Source of the DNA: Campylobacter taeniopygiae
GTDB lineage: Bacteria; Campylobacterota; Campylobacteria; Campylobacterales; Campylobacteraceae
Assembly (NCBI RefSeq): GCF_005406225.1
Contig: NZ_NXLY01000002.1
Span: 1 to 64,000, forward strand
DNA length: 64,000 nucleotides
Reading direction: 5' to 3'
The notes beneath the pieces are model-generated. The model was not told the DNA's origin. It ran no database searches and was given only the letters and a program-made list of their open reading frames with translations. Positions within the stretch are counted from its first letter, which is position 1. Each line of letters starts with the position of its first letter. Positions 17,142-26,931 of this stretch are shown here, one piece after another. A program made the translations under genes and the position numbers.

Positions 17142-19311
17142 GTAAAAGATCCATTTTAAGCTGTTTTAATTTAGCAATATTTTGCAAATTATCTTCAAAA
17201 GAAGTGAGTATATTGCTATTTTTATCATTGATTTTATTCATTAAATCTTCAATATTTTTTAGCTTTTCTTTTTGAATTTCTTCATAATCTTGAAGTTTTT
17301 TATCTAAAAAATGAAAAAATGCTCCATTGATATCAAGACTTTGCAAAATATTTTCAAAATTGAAATTTTGAAAAATAGTATTAATGCTTTGAGTCAATTT
17401 GATTTCAAGATCAAATAAATCAATATTTTGATTTATAATATTTTCAATTTCAAGTTTTAGTAATATTATTTTTTCATCATTGAAAATATTTTCTATATCT
17501 TTAGAAATTTTATCTTTAAAATTTTCAAAATCATTACTAAAATTTTCTTTTAAAAAATCATATTTCAAAGACAGATGAAGTTTTAATTCTTCAATTTTTT
17601 TCATATTTTTAAATTTAACTTCTCTTAAAATATCGCTTATACCATCTTTAATCGTTGTATCTATAATCATTAAAATACGTTTTACATCAACTTTTTGAGA
17701 TTTATTTTTAAAATATTTTAATTCATCAACTAGCCTATCTTTAAGCTGTTTTGCGAGTAATAATACAAGATTATCAATCCCACTTTCTAAATTTTGAAGT
17801 TCCACAATAGAATTTGAAATCTCATCTTTGGCTTCTTTTAATATTTTTTTTTGATTTTGCATCTGGAGTAAAAATTGCTTGTTTTGTTCGTCTAAATTTT
17901 GTTCTTTTTCTTGTATAAATTTATTTTGCAATTCATATTCTTTTAAAAGATAATCTAACTCTAATAATAATTCTTTTTTATAAGATTCTAAGGCAATTTT
18001 ACTTTTTTCTCCAGAATAAAGCTCATTAAATAAATAATTTTCAAATTCCTTCATTCCGCTTTTTTCAAGACTTTCTTCACTTGCAAGATTTTTATAAAAA
18101 TCATTGGCCATTTTCGCACTTACTGATAAAAAGTCAATCTTTGCGACTAAATTTTCATCTTTAAGCTTTTCTTTGAGAACCTGTTTAATATAATTTTTCA
18201 CCTCATCAAGTTCTTGTTTTTTTAGCAGATCAGCTTTTGTTAAGATGATTAAAAATTTACTCAAACGTGAATTTAATAAACAATGAGTTAAAAACTCGAT
18301 ATCTTTTTGAGTTAATGCTTGTGAAGCATTCATAAGATGGATTAAAAAATCACTCTCTTTTAAATATTCATTTGTCAAAATTTCTCTTTGAATAACCACA
18401 TCATCAAGCCCAGGAGTATCAACAATGCAAACATTATTTTTTAAAAATTCCAAATCGCTTTTAATCTCTATTTTTTTAATCAAAGCTGAAATATTATTTT
18501 TAGCAGAACTAAAATTTTTTAAATCTTCTAAATTAATTTTTTGACTTAAGGTCTCATCTTTTATATATTTATCAATATCAAGCTCTAAAACCAAACGATC
18601 AAAAAAAGCTTTTAATTCTTCATTAAAGCTAGAAGTTTTTAATATATTTTGCCACTCATATTTATCCCAAAAATAAATCATAACTTCTTTATTTGCACCA
18701 TAACTTATAAGAGTTAAATTAGCCGTTTCTGGAATATTCGATACCCCTAAAATATCTTTTTTTAAAAGAGCATTTAAAAAACTAGATTTCCCTGAATTCA
18801 TAATTCCAGTCACTGCGATATTAAAATCTAATTTTTTAAATTTATCTTTTTTTTTATGAAGTCTTATTTTTGCATTCTCATCAAAACTTAATTTACAAAG
18901 CTCTAAAGCAATAATATCTAATTGATCACATTTTTTTAAAAAAAGTTCTTTTTTATCTACAGCTTTTATTTCCATTTTTTCAATGAAATTAAAAACTTCA
19001 CAATTATCTGAAATTTTTTGCAAAATTTGCAAAGCATCTAATAATTCTTGTTTTTTAACCCATCCTGATTTACAAAGATTTATCGCACAAATTTGTGCCT
19101 TTTGAATGCTAAAAATATCCACTCTTAAATGAATTTTTTCAAAAATAATTCTAAATTCATTTAAAAGAAAATATCTTTCATAATTTTCTTGATTTACGCT
19201 TAAAATGATAGCAAGTTCTGATACATCTAAAATATTTTTATCCTCAAAATTGAGATTAAAATCTAAAAATTGAAGTTTATTTTGCCAAATTTTTTGAAGC
19301 AAATCTTTCAT
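17131..19311 (-). CDS. Dynamin-like GTPase, DLP1-type
   Basis: A 726-residue dynamin-like GTPase with P-loop GIMNSGKSSFLN (about 175-186), switch region NIPETANLT, G3 DTPGLDDV and G4 TKAD. An N-terminal helical region of about 150 residues precedes the GTPase domain and a long coiled-coil-rich stalk follows (LNEQNKQFLLQMQNQKKILKE and similar). The N-terminal extension is what distinguishes DLP1 from DLP2 in C. jejuni, where it docks the two. A GGGG ribosome site lies just before the ATG. In sequence it differs markedly from the NCTC 11168 protein as I recall it. Confidence 0.87.
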   Translation of the reverse strand: MKDLLQKIWQNKLQFLDFNLNFEDKNILDVSELAIILSVNQENYERYFLLNEFRIIFEKIHLRVDIFSIQKAQICAINLCKSGWVKKQELLDALQILQKISDNCEVFNFIEKMEIKAVDKKELFLKKCDQLDIIALELCKLSFDENAKIRLHKKKDKFKKLDFNIAVTGIMNSGKSSFLNALLKKDILGVSNIPETANLTLISYGANKEVMIYFWDKYEWQNILKTSSFNEELKAFFDRLVLELDIDKYIKDETLSQKINLEDLKNFSSAKNNISALIKKIEIKSDLEFLKNNVCIVDTPGLDDVVIQREILTNEYLKESDFLIHLMNASQALTQKDIEFLTHCLLNSRLSKFLIILTKADLLKKQELDEVKNYIKQVLKEKLKDENLVAKIDFLSVSAKMANDFYKNLASEESLEKSGMKEFENYLFNELYSGEKSKIALESYKKELLLELDYLLKEYELQNKFIQEKEQNLDEQNKQFLLQMQNQKKILKEAKDEISNSIVELQNLESGIDNLVLLLAKQLKDRLVDELKYFKNKSQKVDVKRILMIIDTTIKDGISDILREVKFKNMKKIEELKLHLSLKYDFLKENFSNDFENFKDKISKDIENIFNDEKIILLKLEIENIINQNIDLFDLEIKLTQSINTIFQNFNFENILQSLDINGAFFHFLDKKLQDYEEIQKEKLKNIEDLMNKINDKNSNILTSFEDNLQNIAKLKQLKMDLLHAN

Positions 19312-19338
19312 GTTTCCCCTTTAAAAAAGGGGAATAAT

Positions 19339-20064
19339 CTATTTATTTTTTTGTGCAACAAGTTGTCTTCTCATATAAGCAATTTTGCTTTGCAAAGGTA
19401 GATCTTTAGGACAATTATCTTCACAAGCAAGTAAAGACATACATCCAAAAACACCATCATCATCACCGACTAATTCATAAAAATCTTCTATACTTCTATG
19501 ATCATGCGGATCTTGTAAATATCTTGCTGTTCTTAAAAGTCCCGTAGCTCCTATAAAATCAGGTCTCATAAGCTTAGTTGCACATGAAGCAACGCAAATT
19601 CCACATTCTATGCAACGATCAAGTTCAAAAGTTTCATCCGCAACTTCAGGTTCTATTCGTTCTTCTAGTGCTGAAATATCAGTTTCCTTTTCATTATGAA
19701 CCCAGCTTTCAACACGTTTGCACATACCTTCAAACCATTCTCCAGTATTCACGCTCAAATCTTTAATATGTCTAAACGCTGGCATAGGCATAAGTTCAAT
19801 AACACCATCTTCATAATCTTTTGTCAAAGTCTTACAAGCAAGTTTTGGCACACCATTGATCATCATGGCACAAGATCCGCAAATTCCAGCACGACAAACA
19901 AAATCAAAACTAAGATCAGCATCCATCTTTTCACGAATCAAAGTCAAGCATACAAAAACAGTCATAAAAGGAGTTTCTTCAAGCTCATAAGTTACAAAAT
20001 GTGGTTTTGAAATTTTGCTTAAAGGATTATACTTAAATGCTTTTATAGTTAATTTTCTACTCAT
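19339..20064 (-). CDS. frdB: Fumarate reductase iron-sulfur subunit
   Basis: A 241-residue FrdB. The plant-type [2Fe-2S] site is [21 protein letters not shown] (about 62-82), and the ferredoxin-like half has [11 protein letters not shown] and later [10 protein letters not shown] for the 3Fe-4S and 4Fe-4S clusters. It passes electrons from the FrdC hemes to the FrdA flavin at the inner face of the membrane. The start overlaps frdA by 8 bp. Gene order frdC-frdA-frdB is that of epsilonproteobacterial quinol:fumarate reductases. A C-terminal cap and no Cys-rich CCG domain separate it from the MfrB-type relative. Confidence 0.95.
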   Translation of the reverse strand: MSRKLTIKAFKYNPLSKISKPHFVTYELEETPFMTVFVCLTLIREKMDADLSFDFVCRAGICGSCAMMINGVPKLACKTLTKDYEDGVIELMPMPAFRHIKDLSVNTGEWFEGMCKRVESWVHNEKETDISALEERIEPEVADETFELDRCIECGICVASCATKLMRPDFIGATGLLRTARYLQDPHDHRSIEDFYELVGDDDGVFGCMSLLACEDNCPKDLPLQSKIAYMRRQLVAQKNK

Positions 20065-22048
20065 AATCCACTCCTATTCTTTGATTTGGTTTTTTAAATT
20101 TTGCTTGAAGTTCATAAGGCATTAAAGCATCTTGAATTTCATAACGACTCTTGCCTTCTGCTTCCATTTTTTCACGGATTGCATCCACTTCAGCTTGGCG
20201 TTTTTCACTTAAAGGATTTTCGATAATATTACCTTTTGCTCCATATCCACGGAATGCCGGTGGCATTTCCATTTTCATAATATCAAGATCTTCATATTCT
20301 ACACGTGGCAAGGTTTCACCTTCAACCCAATAAGTATTTGTTCTTTTCATCCAATTTAAATCATCTCTTTTTGGATAATCTTCCCTATAATGCGCTCCAC
20401 GACTTTCTGTTCTTAAAAGTGCTCCATAAGCAACACAAAGTGCAATTTTTAACATTCTAGGAACTCTATACGCTTCTTCAAGTTCTGGATTAGCACAATC
20501 AAGCTCTTTACAATGTACTTTAACATCTAAAGAATCTTTATAAAGTTTTTCCAATTCATCAACAGCTTCTTTAAGTCCTTCTCCAGTTCTAAAAATAGCT
20601 ACTTTATCCCACATAATCTCTTTCATTCTGTTTTTGATTTCAAAAACATCATGTTTGCCTTCTTTATCTACTAAAGATTTAAGATATTGATATTCTTTAC
20701 TTAAGAATTCTTTAACAACATTTGTATCAACAACTTCTCCGTTATTTTTACAATATTGTGCAAAATAATCCCCTACAATCATTCCGGCAACTACAGTTTC
20801 GGCGCAAGAATTTCCACCCAAACGATTAAATCCATGCATATCCCAACAAGCCGCTTCACCGCAAGCAAAAAGACCATCTAACCATTGACTTTCACCGGTT
20901 GGCTTAGTTCTAATTCCGCCCATAGAATAATGCTGCATAGGTAAAACTGGCGCCCAACCTTTTGGACCCTCATCAGCCGGATCAATTCCATTAAAAGTTT
21001 TACAAATATCTTGCACATCGCGGAGATTTTTTTCAACATGAGCACGACCAAGTATAGAAATATCAAGCCATAAATGATCCCCATAAGGACTTTTAACACC
21101 TTTTCCTTTTCTAATGTGCTCCATCATTCTACGACTAACAACGTCGCGACTTGCAAGTTCTTTTTTCTCTGGCTCATAATCAGGCATGAAACGATAACCA
21201 TCTACATCACGTAAAATTCCACCATCTCCACGACAACCTTCAGTAAGTAAAATTCCACTTGGAACTATAGGAGTTGGATGAAATTGTACTGCTTCCATAT
21301 TTGAAAGTCTGCAAAGTCCTGTTTCAAGAGCTATAGCCGCACCTGTGCCTTCACAAATAACGGCATTAGTGGTTTGTTTGTAAATTCTTCCATAACCGCC
21401 TGTTGCTATCATAGTTCCACGTGCGATATAAGCGATCAATTGTCCATTAGTTAAATCTCTTGCAATCACACCTAAACATTTTTTACCATCATGGATAATT
21501 CTTACCGCTTCCATTCTATCAATAATCTTAACTTGATGTTTAATAGCCTCATTTGCTACACCATAAAGCATACAATGCCCAGTTGCATCAGCTATATAAC
21601 AAGTTCTCCATTTTTTGGTTCCACCAAAATCACGTGCATTAATAAGGCCATGAGCTTCTTCTTTTTCTTCAATAACTGTTTTTTGTGCATTAATAACTAC
21701 AGTTCTTGGTCCTTTTGTTACTCTAGTCCAAGGCACACCCCAAGCTGCAAGTTCCCTAACAGCTTTTGGAGCGGTTTGTGCAAACATTCTTGCTACTTCC
21801 TGATCACAACCCCAATCACTTCCTTTAACTGTATCTGCGAAATGAAGATCTTCATTATCTCCTTCACCCTTAGCACCATTTGCAAGACTTGCTTGCATTC
21901 CTCCTTGAACGGCTGCAGAGTGAGAACGTTTTACCGGACAAATACTCAAAAGTGTCACACTTTGACCACTTTTTGCAACTTCAATTGCAGCCCTAAGACC
22001 TGCTAAACCTCCGCCTATTACCAAAGCATCACTATATTGTATATTCAT
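20057..22048 (-). CDS. frdA: Fumarate reductase flavoprotein subunit
   Basis: A 663-residue FrdA. The FAD motif [12 protein letters not shown] is at residues 12-23; the covalent-FAD histidine lies in [13 protein letters not shown] (about 41-53), and the active-site region shows [16 protein letters not shown] and SMGGI. There is no Tat signal, so it works in the cytoplasm, unlike the periplasmic methylmenaquinol enzyme (MfrA) that Campylobacter also has. The C-terminal REDYPKRDD segment is typical. It reduces fumarate to succinate with menaquinol electrons and can probably run in reverse in this group. Confidence 0.96.
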   Translation of the reverse strand: MNIQYSDALVIGGGLAGLRAAIEVAKSGQSVTLLSICPVKRSHSAAVQGGMQASLANGAKGEGDNEDLHFADTVKGSDWGCDQEVARMFAQTAPKAVRELAAWGVPWTRVTKGPRTVVINAQKTVIEEKEEAHGLINARDFGGTKKWRTCYIADATGHCMLYGVANEAIKHQVKIIDRMEAVRIIHDGKKCLGVIARDLTNGQLIAYIARGTMIATGGYGRIYKQTTNAVICEGTGAAIALETGLCRLSNMEAVQFHPTPIVPSGILLTEGCRGDGGILRDVDGYRFMPDYEPEKKELASRDVVSRRMMEHIRKGKGVKSPYGDHLWLDISILGRAHVEKNLRDVQDICKTFNGIDPADEGPKGWAPVLPMQHYSMGGIRTKPTGESQWLDGLFACGEAACWDMHGFNRLGGNSCAETVVAGMIVGDYFAQYCKNNGEVVDTNVVKEFLSKEYQYLKSLVDKEGKHDVFEIKNRMKEIMWDKVAIFRTGEGLKEAVDELEKLYKDSLDVKVHCKELDCANPELEEAYRVPRMLKIALCVAYGALLRTESRGAHYREDYPKRDDLNWMKRTNTYWVEGETLPRVEYEDLDIMKMEMPPAFRGYGAKGNIIENPLSEKRQAEVDAIREKMEAEGKSRYEIQDALMPYELQAKFKKPNQRIGVDYE

Positions 22049-22060
22049 AAATTTGCTCCA

Positions 22061-22122
22061 TTAGTAAGTTTATATCATTGCAATGGTTAAATTAGTAAGT
22101 TTATATCATTGCAATGGTTAAA
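22061..22122. repeat. 31-bp perfect tandem duplication at the frdC/frdA junction
   Basis: Two identical 31-bp units (22061-22091 and 22092-22122) lie head to tail in the frdC-frdA spacer. The unit includes the last codons and stop of frdC, so the second copy is an untranslated duplicate. It lengthens the spacer between the two genes to 69 bp. Confidence 0.97.
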
Positions 22123-22840
22123 TTTGATAATTTGCTAAACCAATTTTTACAAAAGCTAAAAGACTTAAAATACCTAAAGCTAAGAAAAATATACTTATAA
22201 CCCATTTAGCTACTTTAAGTTTTTTTCTGCTTTCTTTTGCATTTTTTCCTTCAAACCAACCCCATTTAACGCAAAGCCTATAAAGACCTATACTTCCATG
22301 AAGCTCTACGCATACTAAAAGCACAGCATAAAAAAGCCACATAAAATGACTTATTACTCTATCTCCTGACATAGCATCGCTGATTTTATCCGCATTTGTA
22401 ATGACAAAAATAAGATGAGCAGAACCCAAAAAAAACATTAAAAATCCAGTCAATGCCTGAACCCACCAAAGCGAAGTATCGCTATGTTTCATTGTTTTAG
22501 CGTGCACTCTTAAAATTTGATATTGGCGATAATTAATAGGGAATTTTCTCATAGCCAATAAAGCATGGACAAAAAATATCACTAAAACACAAGTTGCTAA
22601 AAAAGAGGTAATATAACTCATGATAGGATTATTATAAACAAATTTTAATTCTAAGAAATGAACAACAGAATTAAAAAAATCCCCGCTTACTAAAATTGTA
22701 GACACGAAAAACATATGCGCCCACATAAAAAGACCTAAAAAAAGACCTGAAGCACTTTGGATAAAGTCTAATTTTGCAGGCATTTTGCTTTTTTTGCCTT
22801 CAATGCTCTTACCCAAATAACCTTCGATAAGCCCACTCAT
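22118..22840 (-). CDS. frdC: Fumarate reductase diheme cytochrome b subunit
   Basis: A 240-residue integral membrane protein with five hydrophobic helices and the histidines expected for two b hemes (WAHMFF, VHALLAM, VHAKTMKH, GSAHLIFV, ELHGSIGLYRL). It anchors FrdAB and oxidises menaquinol. It leads the frdCAB operon with a clear AAAGGAG-type site before the ATG. The stop lies inside the first copy (in transcription order) of the 31-bp tandem repeat. Confidence 0.94.
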   Translation of the reverse strand: MSGLIEGYLGKSIEGKKSKMPAKLDFIQSASGLFLGLFMWAHMFFVSTILVSGDFFNSVVHFLELKFVYNNPIMSYITSFLATCVLVIFFVHALLAMRKFPINYRQYQILRVHAKTMKHSDTSLWWVQALTGFLMFFLGSAHLIFVITNADKISDAMSGDRVISHFMWLFYAVLLVCVELHGSIGLYRLCVKWGWFEGKNAKESRKKLKVAKWVISIFFLALGILSLLAFVKIGLANYQI

Positions 22841-22903
22841 CTATACTCCTTTACAAAAAAATAAAAAAACTTTTGATTATATTACAATAATCTTTAATAT
22901 AAA

Positions 22904-23719
22904 TTAAATATTTACTTTTTTAAATTTTATCCAAACATAAAATAACAATGCAACAATAAGCATGATCAAACTTAAAATTTGTCCCATACTCATTCCCCAA
23001 AGTACAAAACCTATTCCAAAATCAGGCTCTCTAAAAAATTCACAAATAAAACGTGCTAAAGAATACATACAAGCATAAACAATGATTAATTCTCCGCAAA
23101 AAGTTTGTTTTAATCTTGCTATATAAACAACAATAAAAACAACAATGCCTTCCAAAAAAGCCTCATATAGCTGAGATGGATGTCTTAAAACTCCATTGAC
23201 ATAAATTCCCCAAGGCACATCAGTTATACGGCCAAAAAGTTCTTGATTTAAGAAATTTCCAATACGTCCAAACACATAAGCTAAAGGCACACTTAAAGCT
23301 ACTAAATCTAAAAATTTCCAAGGATTTTCTTTGTATTTTTTACAAAATAAAAAAGTTGCTATTAAAAAACCAATAATAGCTCCATGATAACTCATACCAC
23401 GAATTCCTACAAATTCATTATTAACATAAGGATTAAAAATTTGCCAAGGATGAGTAATATAATACATTGTATGGCTATCATAGATTAAAATATATCCAAG
23501 CCTTGCACCCAAAATCACTCCAATTTCTACCCAAACAAAATAACTATCCAAGCATTTATTACTAATGCCCATATTCATCTTTTTGGAAAAAAACTTAGCT
23601 AAAGCTAAAGCTAAAATCAAAGCTAGTACATACATAATTCCATACCAATGCACTTTGAGTCCAAAAACACTGAACGCAACAACATCAAAATTTGAATAAA
23701 TATGTCTCCAAAATTCCAT
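22904..23719 (-). CDS. lgt: Prolipoprotein diacylglyceryl transferase
   Basis: A 271-residue polytopic inner-membrane enzyme that transfers diacylglycerol from phosphatidylglycerol to the lipobox cysteine of prolipoproteins. Seven hydrophobic helices are visible. Marks of the family are HWYGIMY near residue 24, GARLGYIL, the [11 protein letters not shown] loop with the catalytic His, and the signature [14 protein letters not shown] (about 151-164). Length is normal. It serves the many lipoproteins in this window. Confidence 0.95.
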   Translation of the reverse strand: MEFWRHIYSNFDVVAFSVFGLKVHWYGIMYVLALILALALAKFFSKKMNMGISNKCLDSYFVWVEIGVILGARLGYILIYDSHTMYYITHPWQIFNPYVNNEFVGIRGMSYHGAIIGFLIATFLFCKKYKENPWKFLDLVALSVPLAYVFGRIGNFLNQELFGRITDVPWGIYVNGVLRHPSQLYEAFLEGIVVFIVVYIARLKQTFCGELIIVYACMYSLARFICEFFREPDFGIGFVLWGMSMGQILSLIMLIVALLFYVWIKFKKVNI

Positions 23720-23772
23720 ATATTTTCCTAAATTTTTGTTTTCTAAAATATAGCAAAAAAACTTTAACTTGC

Positions 23773-23786
23773 TATAATTATATAAT
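23773..23786 (+). promoter_or_regulatory. -10 elements before the HpaA-like lipoprotein gene
   Basis: Two overlapping candidates, TATAAT at 23773-23778 and TATAAT at 23781-23786, lie 25 to 35 nt before the ATG, in the 91-bp divergent space with lgt. Either could serve; the first has the better distance. Confidence 0.5.
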
Positions 23787-23810
23787 TTTAATCATTGACA
23801 AGGATAAATC

Positions 23811-24695
23811 ATGAAAAAATATTTTTTTATTTTTATTTTTTTATTTTTAAGCGCTTGTAGCAATACCAGTAGCACCTTTGTAAATGTTTCGATGCCTAAT
23901 TTTAAACCTCAAACTCCTATTAAAACGGAATCTATAGATTCTGGAATTACCATTGCTCTTGAGCCCATTAACATAGAACAAAATAATAATTATTCTGATT
24001 ATTTTGAAAATTCTGTACTTAAAATTCGCATAGAAAAAGAGATTGAACTTTTAAAAGAAAATTTAGAAGAACAAATGGCTACTGTAGCAAAACTTAAAGG
24101 TTATAAAATAGTCAATTCAAATCCTGATTACACCCTTAAAAGTTTAATCAGCATTTATATAGAAGAACAAAATCCGCAAAAATCAGATAGTTTTGTAAGC
24201 GGGGATTATGTTAAATCCAATCTAGGAATTCAATTCCAAGGAAAAATAAACTTTATTGACGCTCACAATCCCCAAAATTCAACCGATTTAACAAGCAATA
24301 CTAAATTAAATTCCTTGATCGCTCTTACTTATCCTATAAAAAATGATGATGGAATTAATATGTTTAAAACCACTATATCCACAGTTCCAACTCAACTTAA
24401 TAAAGGTTTAGAGCGTCCTGCATTTGAAATTGATAGAAGTTTTATAGCTTTTTATAAAAATACCCTAAATACACTCTATAACAATCTTCCAAAAGCTATA
24501 GATATAGCACAATCTTCAAATAATCCTGAAAAATTTAATAGCTTTGATAATAATTCCTCCTTTGAAGAAAACCCTTTACAACAATCTAACCATACTTTTA
24601 AAAATATCCCAAATGATAACTCTAATGTAAAAAAAGAAAATGATATAAACAATAATACAAATAAAAATCAAGATGGAGTTATTATTTTTGAATAA
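23811..24695 (+). CDS. Putative lipoprotein, possibly HpaA-like
   Basis: A 294-residue protein with a very hydrophobic lipoprotein signal (FIFLFLSAC, Cys17). The middle part (about 40 to 235) has an alpha/beta layout with a repeated YFENSVLKIRIEKEIELLKENLEEQ helix and GYKIVNSNPDYTLKSLISIYI, which reminds me of the Helicobacter HpaA family (neuraminyllactose-binding hemagglutinin homologues). The last 70 residues are Asn/Ser-rich and low-complexity. I hold the HpaA link as tentative. Counterpart of Cj0406c. Convergent with aroE. Confidence 0.65.
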   Translation: MKKYFFIFIFLFLSACSNTSSTFVNVSMPNFKPQTPIKTESIDSGITIALEPINIEQNNNYSDYFENSVLKIRIEKEIELLKENLEEQMATVAKLKGYKIVNSNPDYTLKSLISIYIEEQNPQKSDSFVSGDYVKSNLGIQFQGKINFIDAHNPQNSTDLTSNTKLNSLIALTYPIKNDDGINMFKTTISTVPTQLNKGLERPAFEIDRSFIAFYKNTLNTLYNNLPKAIDIAQSSNNPEKFNSFDNNSSFEENPLQQSNHTFKNIPNDNSNVKKENDINNNTNKNQDGVIIFE

Positions 24696-24697
24696 AT

Positions 24698-24730
24698 TTT
24701 TTGAAAAATTCTTATAGAATTTTTCAAAAA
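24698..24730. terminator. Bidirectional Rho-independent terminator
   Basis: A perfect 14-bp stem (TTTTTGAAAAATTC / GAATTTTTCAAAAA) with a 5-base loop, bounded by T-runs on both strands, lies between the convergent lipoprotein gene and aroE. It can end transcription from both sides. Confidence 0.85.
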
Positions 24731-25519
24731 TTAATCCAAATTTAAAGCTTGTATCATCGCCTTTTTTATTTTTTCTCTTTGATTTTTAAGATTAAAAAAT
24801 AATTCAAAAGCAAACACTCCTTGCCACAAAAGCATTTCAAGTCCATTTTTTACTTTCAAATTGTATTTTTTACAAAGCTTATAAAAAGGAGTTTCTTTAT
24901 TGTAAATGACTTCAAAAGCAAATTTAGCATTAGGTAAGAGCTTGTGTAAAATTTCTTCAGAACAAGGTAAATCATCATTTACCAAACCAGCCGAAGTGGA
25001 ATTAATAATCAAATCAAAATCAAAGTCTTTTAAATCTTCATAAAGACTATTTTTATAAGTATTGAAATATTGAAGTCTTTTAGCACTACGATTAGTGATA
25101 TAAACATCCACGCCTTTTTGCTTTAAAACATAAGCTAACACAAGAGCCGTTCCACCTGCTCCTAAAATCAAAGCTTTTTTGATGTTTTTAAATTCTTTAA
25201 TGGCTTGTAAAAAACCTATTCCATCTGTATTGTAAGCATAGATTTGATTGTTTTTAAAGCAAAGGGTATTAGCAGAACCTACATGAGTTGAAACTTCATC
25301 TTTAAAATCAGCAATTTCATAAGCTTTTTCCTTAAAAGGAGCGGTAATATTTACAGCATCAAAACCTATTTTTAATAATTCTTCTTTTAAAAATAAATCA
25401 TTCTTTAAACAATAACGAGTATAAATTCCTTTTAATCCAAGAAGTTTAATCGCGTTATTATGCATTCTAGGTGATTTAGAATGCATAATGGGATTGCCTA
25501 CAACGGCTAAGAATTTCAT
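24731..25519 (-). CDS. aroE: Shikimate 5-dehydrogenase
   Basis: A 262-residue NADP-dependent dehydrogenase of aromatic amino acid synthesis. The shikimate site NPIMHSKSPRMHN (about residues 8-20), the catalytic Lys in NITAPFKEKA (about 59-68), NTDGIGF and the nucleotide motif GAGGTALV (about 120-127) are all present. Its start overlaps the stop of the SPOR-domain gene by 4 bp. Full length. Confidence 0.95.
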   Translation of the reverse strand: MKFLAVVGNPIMHSKSPRMHNNAIKLLGLKGIYTRYCLKNDLFLKEELLKIGFDAVNITAPFKEKAYEIADFKDEVSTHVGSANTLCFKNNQIYAYNTDGIGFLQAIKEFKNIKKALILGAGGTALVLAYVLKQKGVDVYITNRSAKRLQYFNTYKNSLYEDLKDFDFDLIINSTSAGLVNDDLPCSEEILHKLLPNAKFAFEVIYNKETPFYKLCKKYNLKVKNGLEMLLWQGVFAFELFFNLKNQREKIKKAMIQALNLD

Positions 25520-26373
25520 TTTAAAGTGAAAGAAAATGCGTCTTTAGCTACTTCTTTTCTAATTTTAGCAAGCTCTTGTGAAATATTTGCTTTGCTAAAT
25601 GGTCCAATTAAAACCTTAGTTATTTCTTTACCTGCAACTGTTGTTTTATAAAGCTTATATTCATAACCTTTTTTTCTAACAGCTGCTAATTCTCTAGATT
25701 TTTGATCCAAATTATTTACAGAAAAAATTTGTACATAAATTCCAGAAGGCAAACCATCCGGATTAACAGGTTTTGCATCAACATTTTTAAATAAATCATT
25801 AGCGTTTTGTTGCTGATTTTGTTTTACAGTGTGTTCTTGTTTTTTAGTTGTGGTATCTTTTGCTGTAGTAGGTTTTTTAACCTGCTCTTTTGGTTGTTCT
25901 TTTGGCTTTTCTTCAACTTTAGGAGCTTGTGAATTTGCAACAGTTTGCTTTTTCTCATCCGAAGTATTAGAATTTGACTCTTGTTGAATATTATCTTGAT
26001 CAGGTAAGGCAAAATTTGCATTATCAAGATTTTGATCTAAGGTACTAGTTTCTAAGCTACTATCGTTTTGATCACCTTGAATTTGTTTTCTTAAAGCTTC
26101 AAATTGATCTTCTGCAGAATTATCTGTAGCAATAGGCATATTTTCAAAAGAATTATCTGTATTACTATCTTGAGCAGTGCTTGTAGGTTCGCTAGGTAAA
26201 ACTGTTTGATTTTTATTATCATCACCACCGCTGTTAATCAGCTTCATAACAATCATAATGATTAAAAATAAAATAATTAAAGCAATCACTCTTAAAAGAA
26301 TTTTTTTTATCTTTTCGCTTTTATTGCTTTTTTCTAAAATGATATCATCAAAATCATTTTTATTATTTTCCAT
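25516..26373 (-). CDS. SPOR-domain membrane protein
   Basis: A 285-residue protein: a cytoplasmic charged tail, one transmembrane helix (about 28-46, VIALIILFLIIMIVMKLI), a long low-complexity periplasmic linker rich in Gln, Asn, Lys, Pro and Thr, and a C-terminal SPOR domain (about 205-285, SGIYVQIFSV...KVLIGPFSK). SPOR domains bind denuded peptidoglycan glycan strands, usually at the division site, so a role in cell division or wall remodelling is likely. Counterpart of Cj0404. Confidence 0.87.
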   Translation of the reverse strand: MENNKNDFDDIILEKSNKSEKIKKILLRVIALIILFLIIMIVMKLINSGGDDNKNQTVLPSEPTSTAQDSNTDNSFENMPIATDNSAEDQFEALRKQIQGDQNDSSLETSTLDQNLDNANFALPDQDNIQQESNSNTSDEKKQTVANSQAPKVEEKPKEQPKEQVKKPTTAKDTTTKKQEHTVKQNQQQNANDLFKNVDAKPVNPDGLPSGIYVQIFSVNNLDQKSRELAAVRKKGYEYKLYKTTVAGKEITKVLIGPFSKANISQELAKIRKEVAKDAFSFTLK

Positions 26374-26385
26374 ATTTTTCCTTTC

Positions 26386-26931
26386 TCACATATGTTTAGA
26401 CCAAGAACTACCGCGTTCTTTTTGATAAACCTCATAAGGTAAAACTAAAATATTAAATTCCCTTGGAACGTCCATGCTTGGAAAAACTTTCCATTCTACA
26501 GGCATTTTACTTGCAAACATCATTGAAAGTTTAGATGCTAAAGAATAACCTTCGTTTAACGAAGTATGACCTTTGTGAATATACAAATGTAAATGTCCTG
26601 GAGTTTTTGTTCTATAAGCAGTAAAATTTATAAAACCTTCTTCGCGCAAAATAAGTTGAGCACGATGATAAAATCTTTCAGCATTAAAGCCATTATAGTC
26701 AAAAACAATATTTTCAACTTTATTATCTTTAGTAATCAAATCATGAGCAACGATAATTTTTTTAGCCGCATGCTCTCTCATAATACTTAAATTTAAAGGA
26801 GAGTCAATTTTTTCAAATTTGTCAAAAAACAAACGCCCACGATGGGTGATTTTATTGACAATTCTATTTCTCATGACATAATAATGACTACCGATTATCT
26901 TAATTAATGACATATCCATAGGTGAAATCAA
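26386..26931 (-). CDS. Conserved protein of unknown function (DUF1882-like)
   Basis: A 181-residue soluble protein found next to glyA in campylobacters. It has conserved-looking blocks: [36 protein letters not shown] and [18 protein letters not shown]. The last block is His-rich and reminiscent of the archaeo-eukaryotic primase fold, but I cannot support a function. Its start overlaps the glyA stop by 4 bp, so it is coupled to glyA translation. Counterpart of Cj0403. Confidence 0.75.
   Translation of the reverse strand: MISPMDMSLIKIIGSHYYVMRNRIVNKITHRGRLFFDKFEKIDSPLNLSIMREHAAKKIIVAHDLITKDNKVENIVFDYNGFNAERFYHRAQLILREEGFINFTAYRTKTPGHLHLYIHKGHTSLNEGYSLASKLSMMFASKMPVEWKVFPSMDVPREFNILVLPYEVYQKERGSSWSKHM

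Noticed and set aside
20057-22840. Succinate dehydrogenase or methylmenaquinol:fumarate reductase (MfrABC)
   Set aside because: FrdA has no Tat signal and the membrane subunit is a diheme cytochrome b, so this is the cytoplasmic quinol:fumarate reductase.
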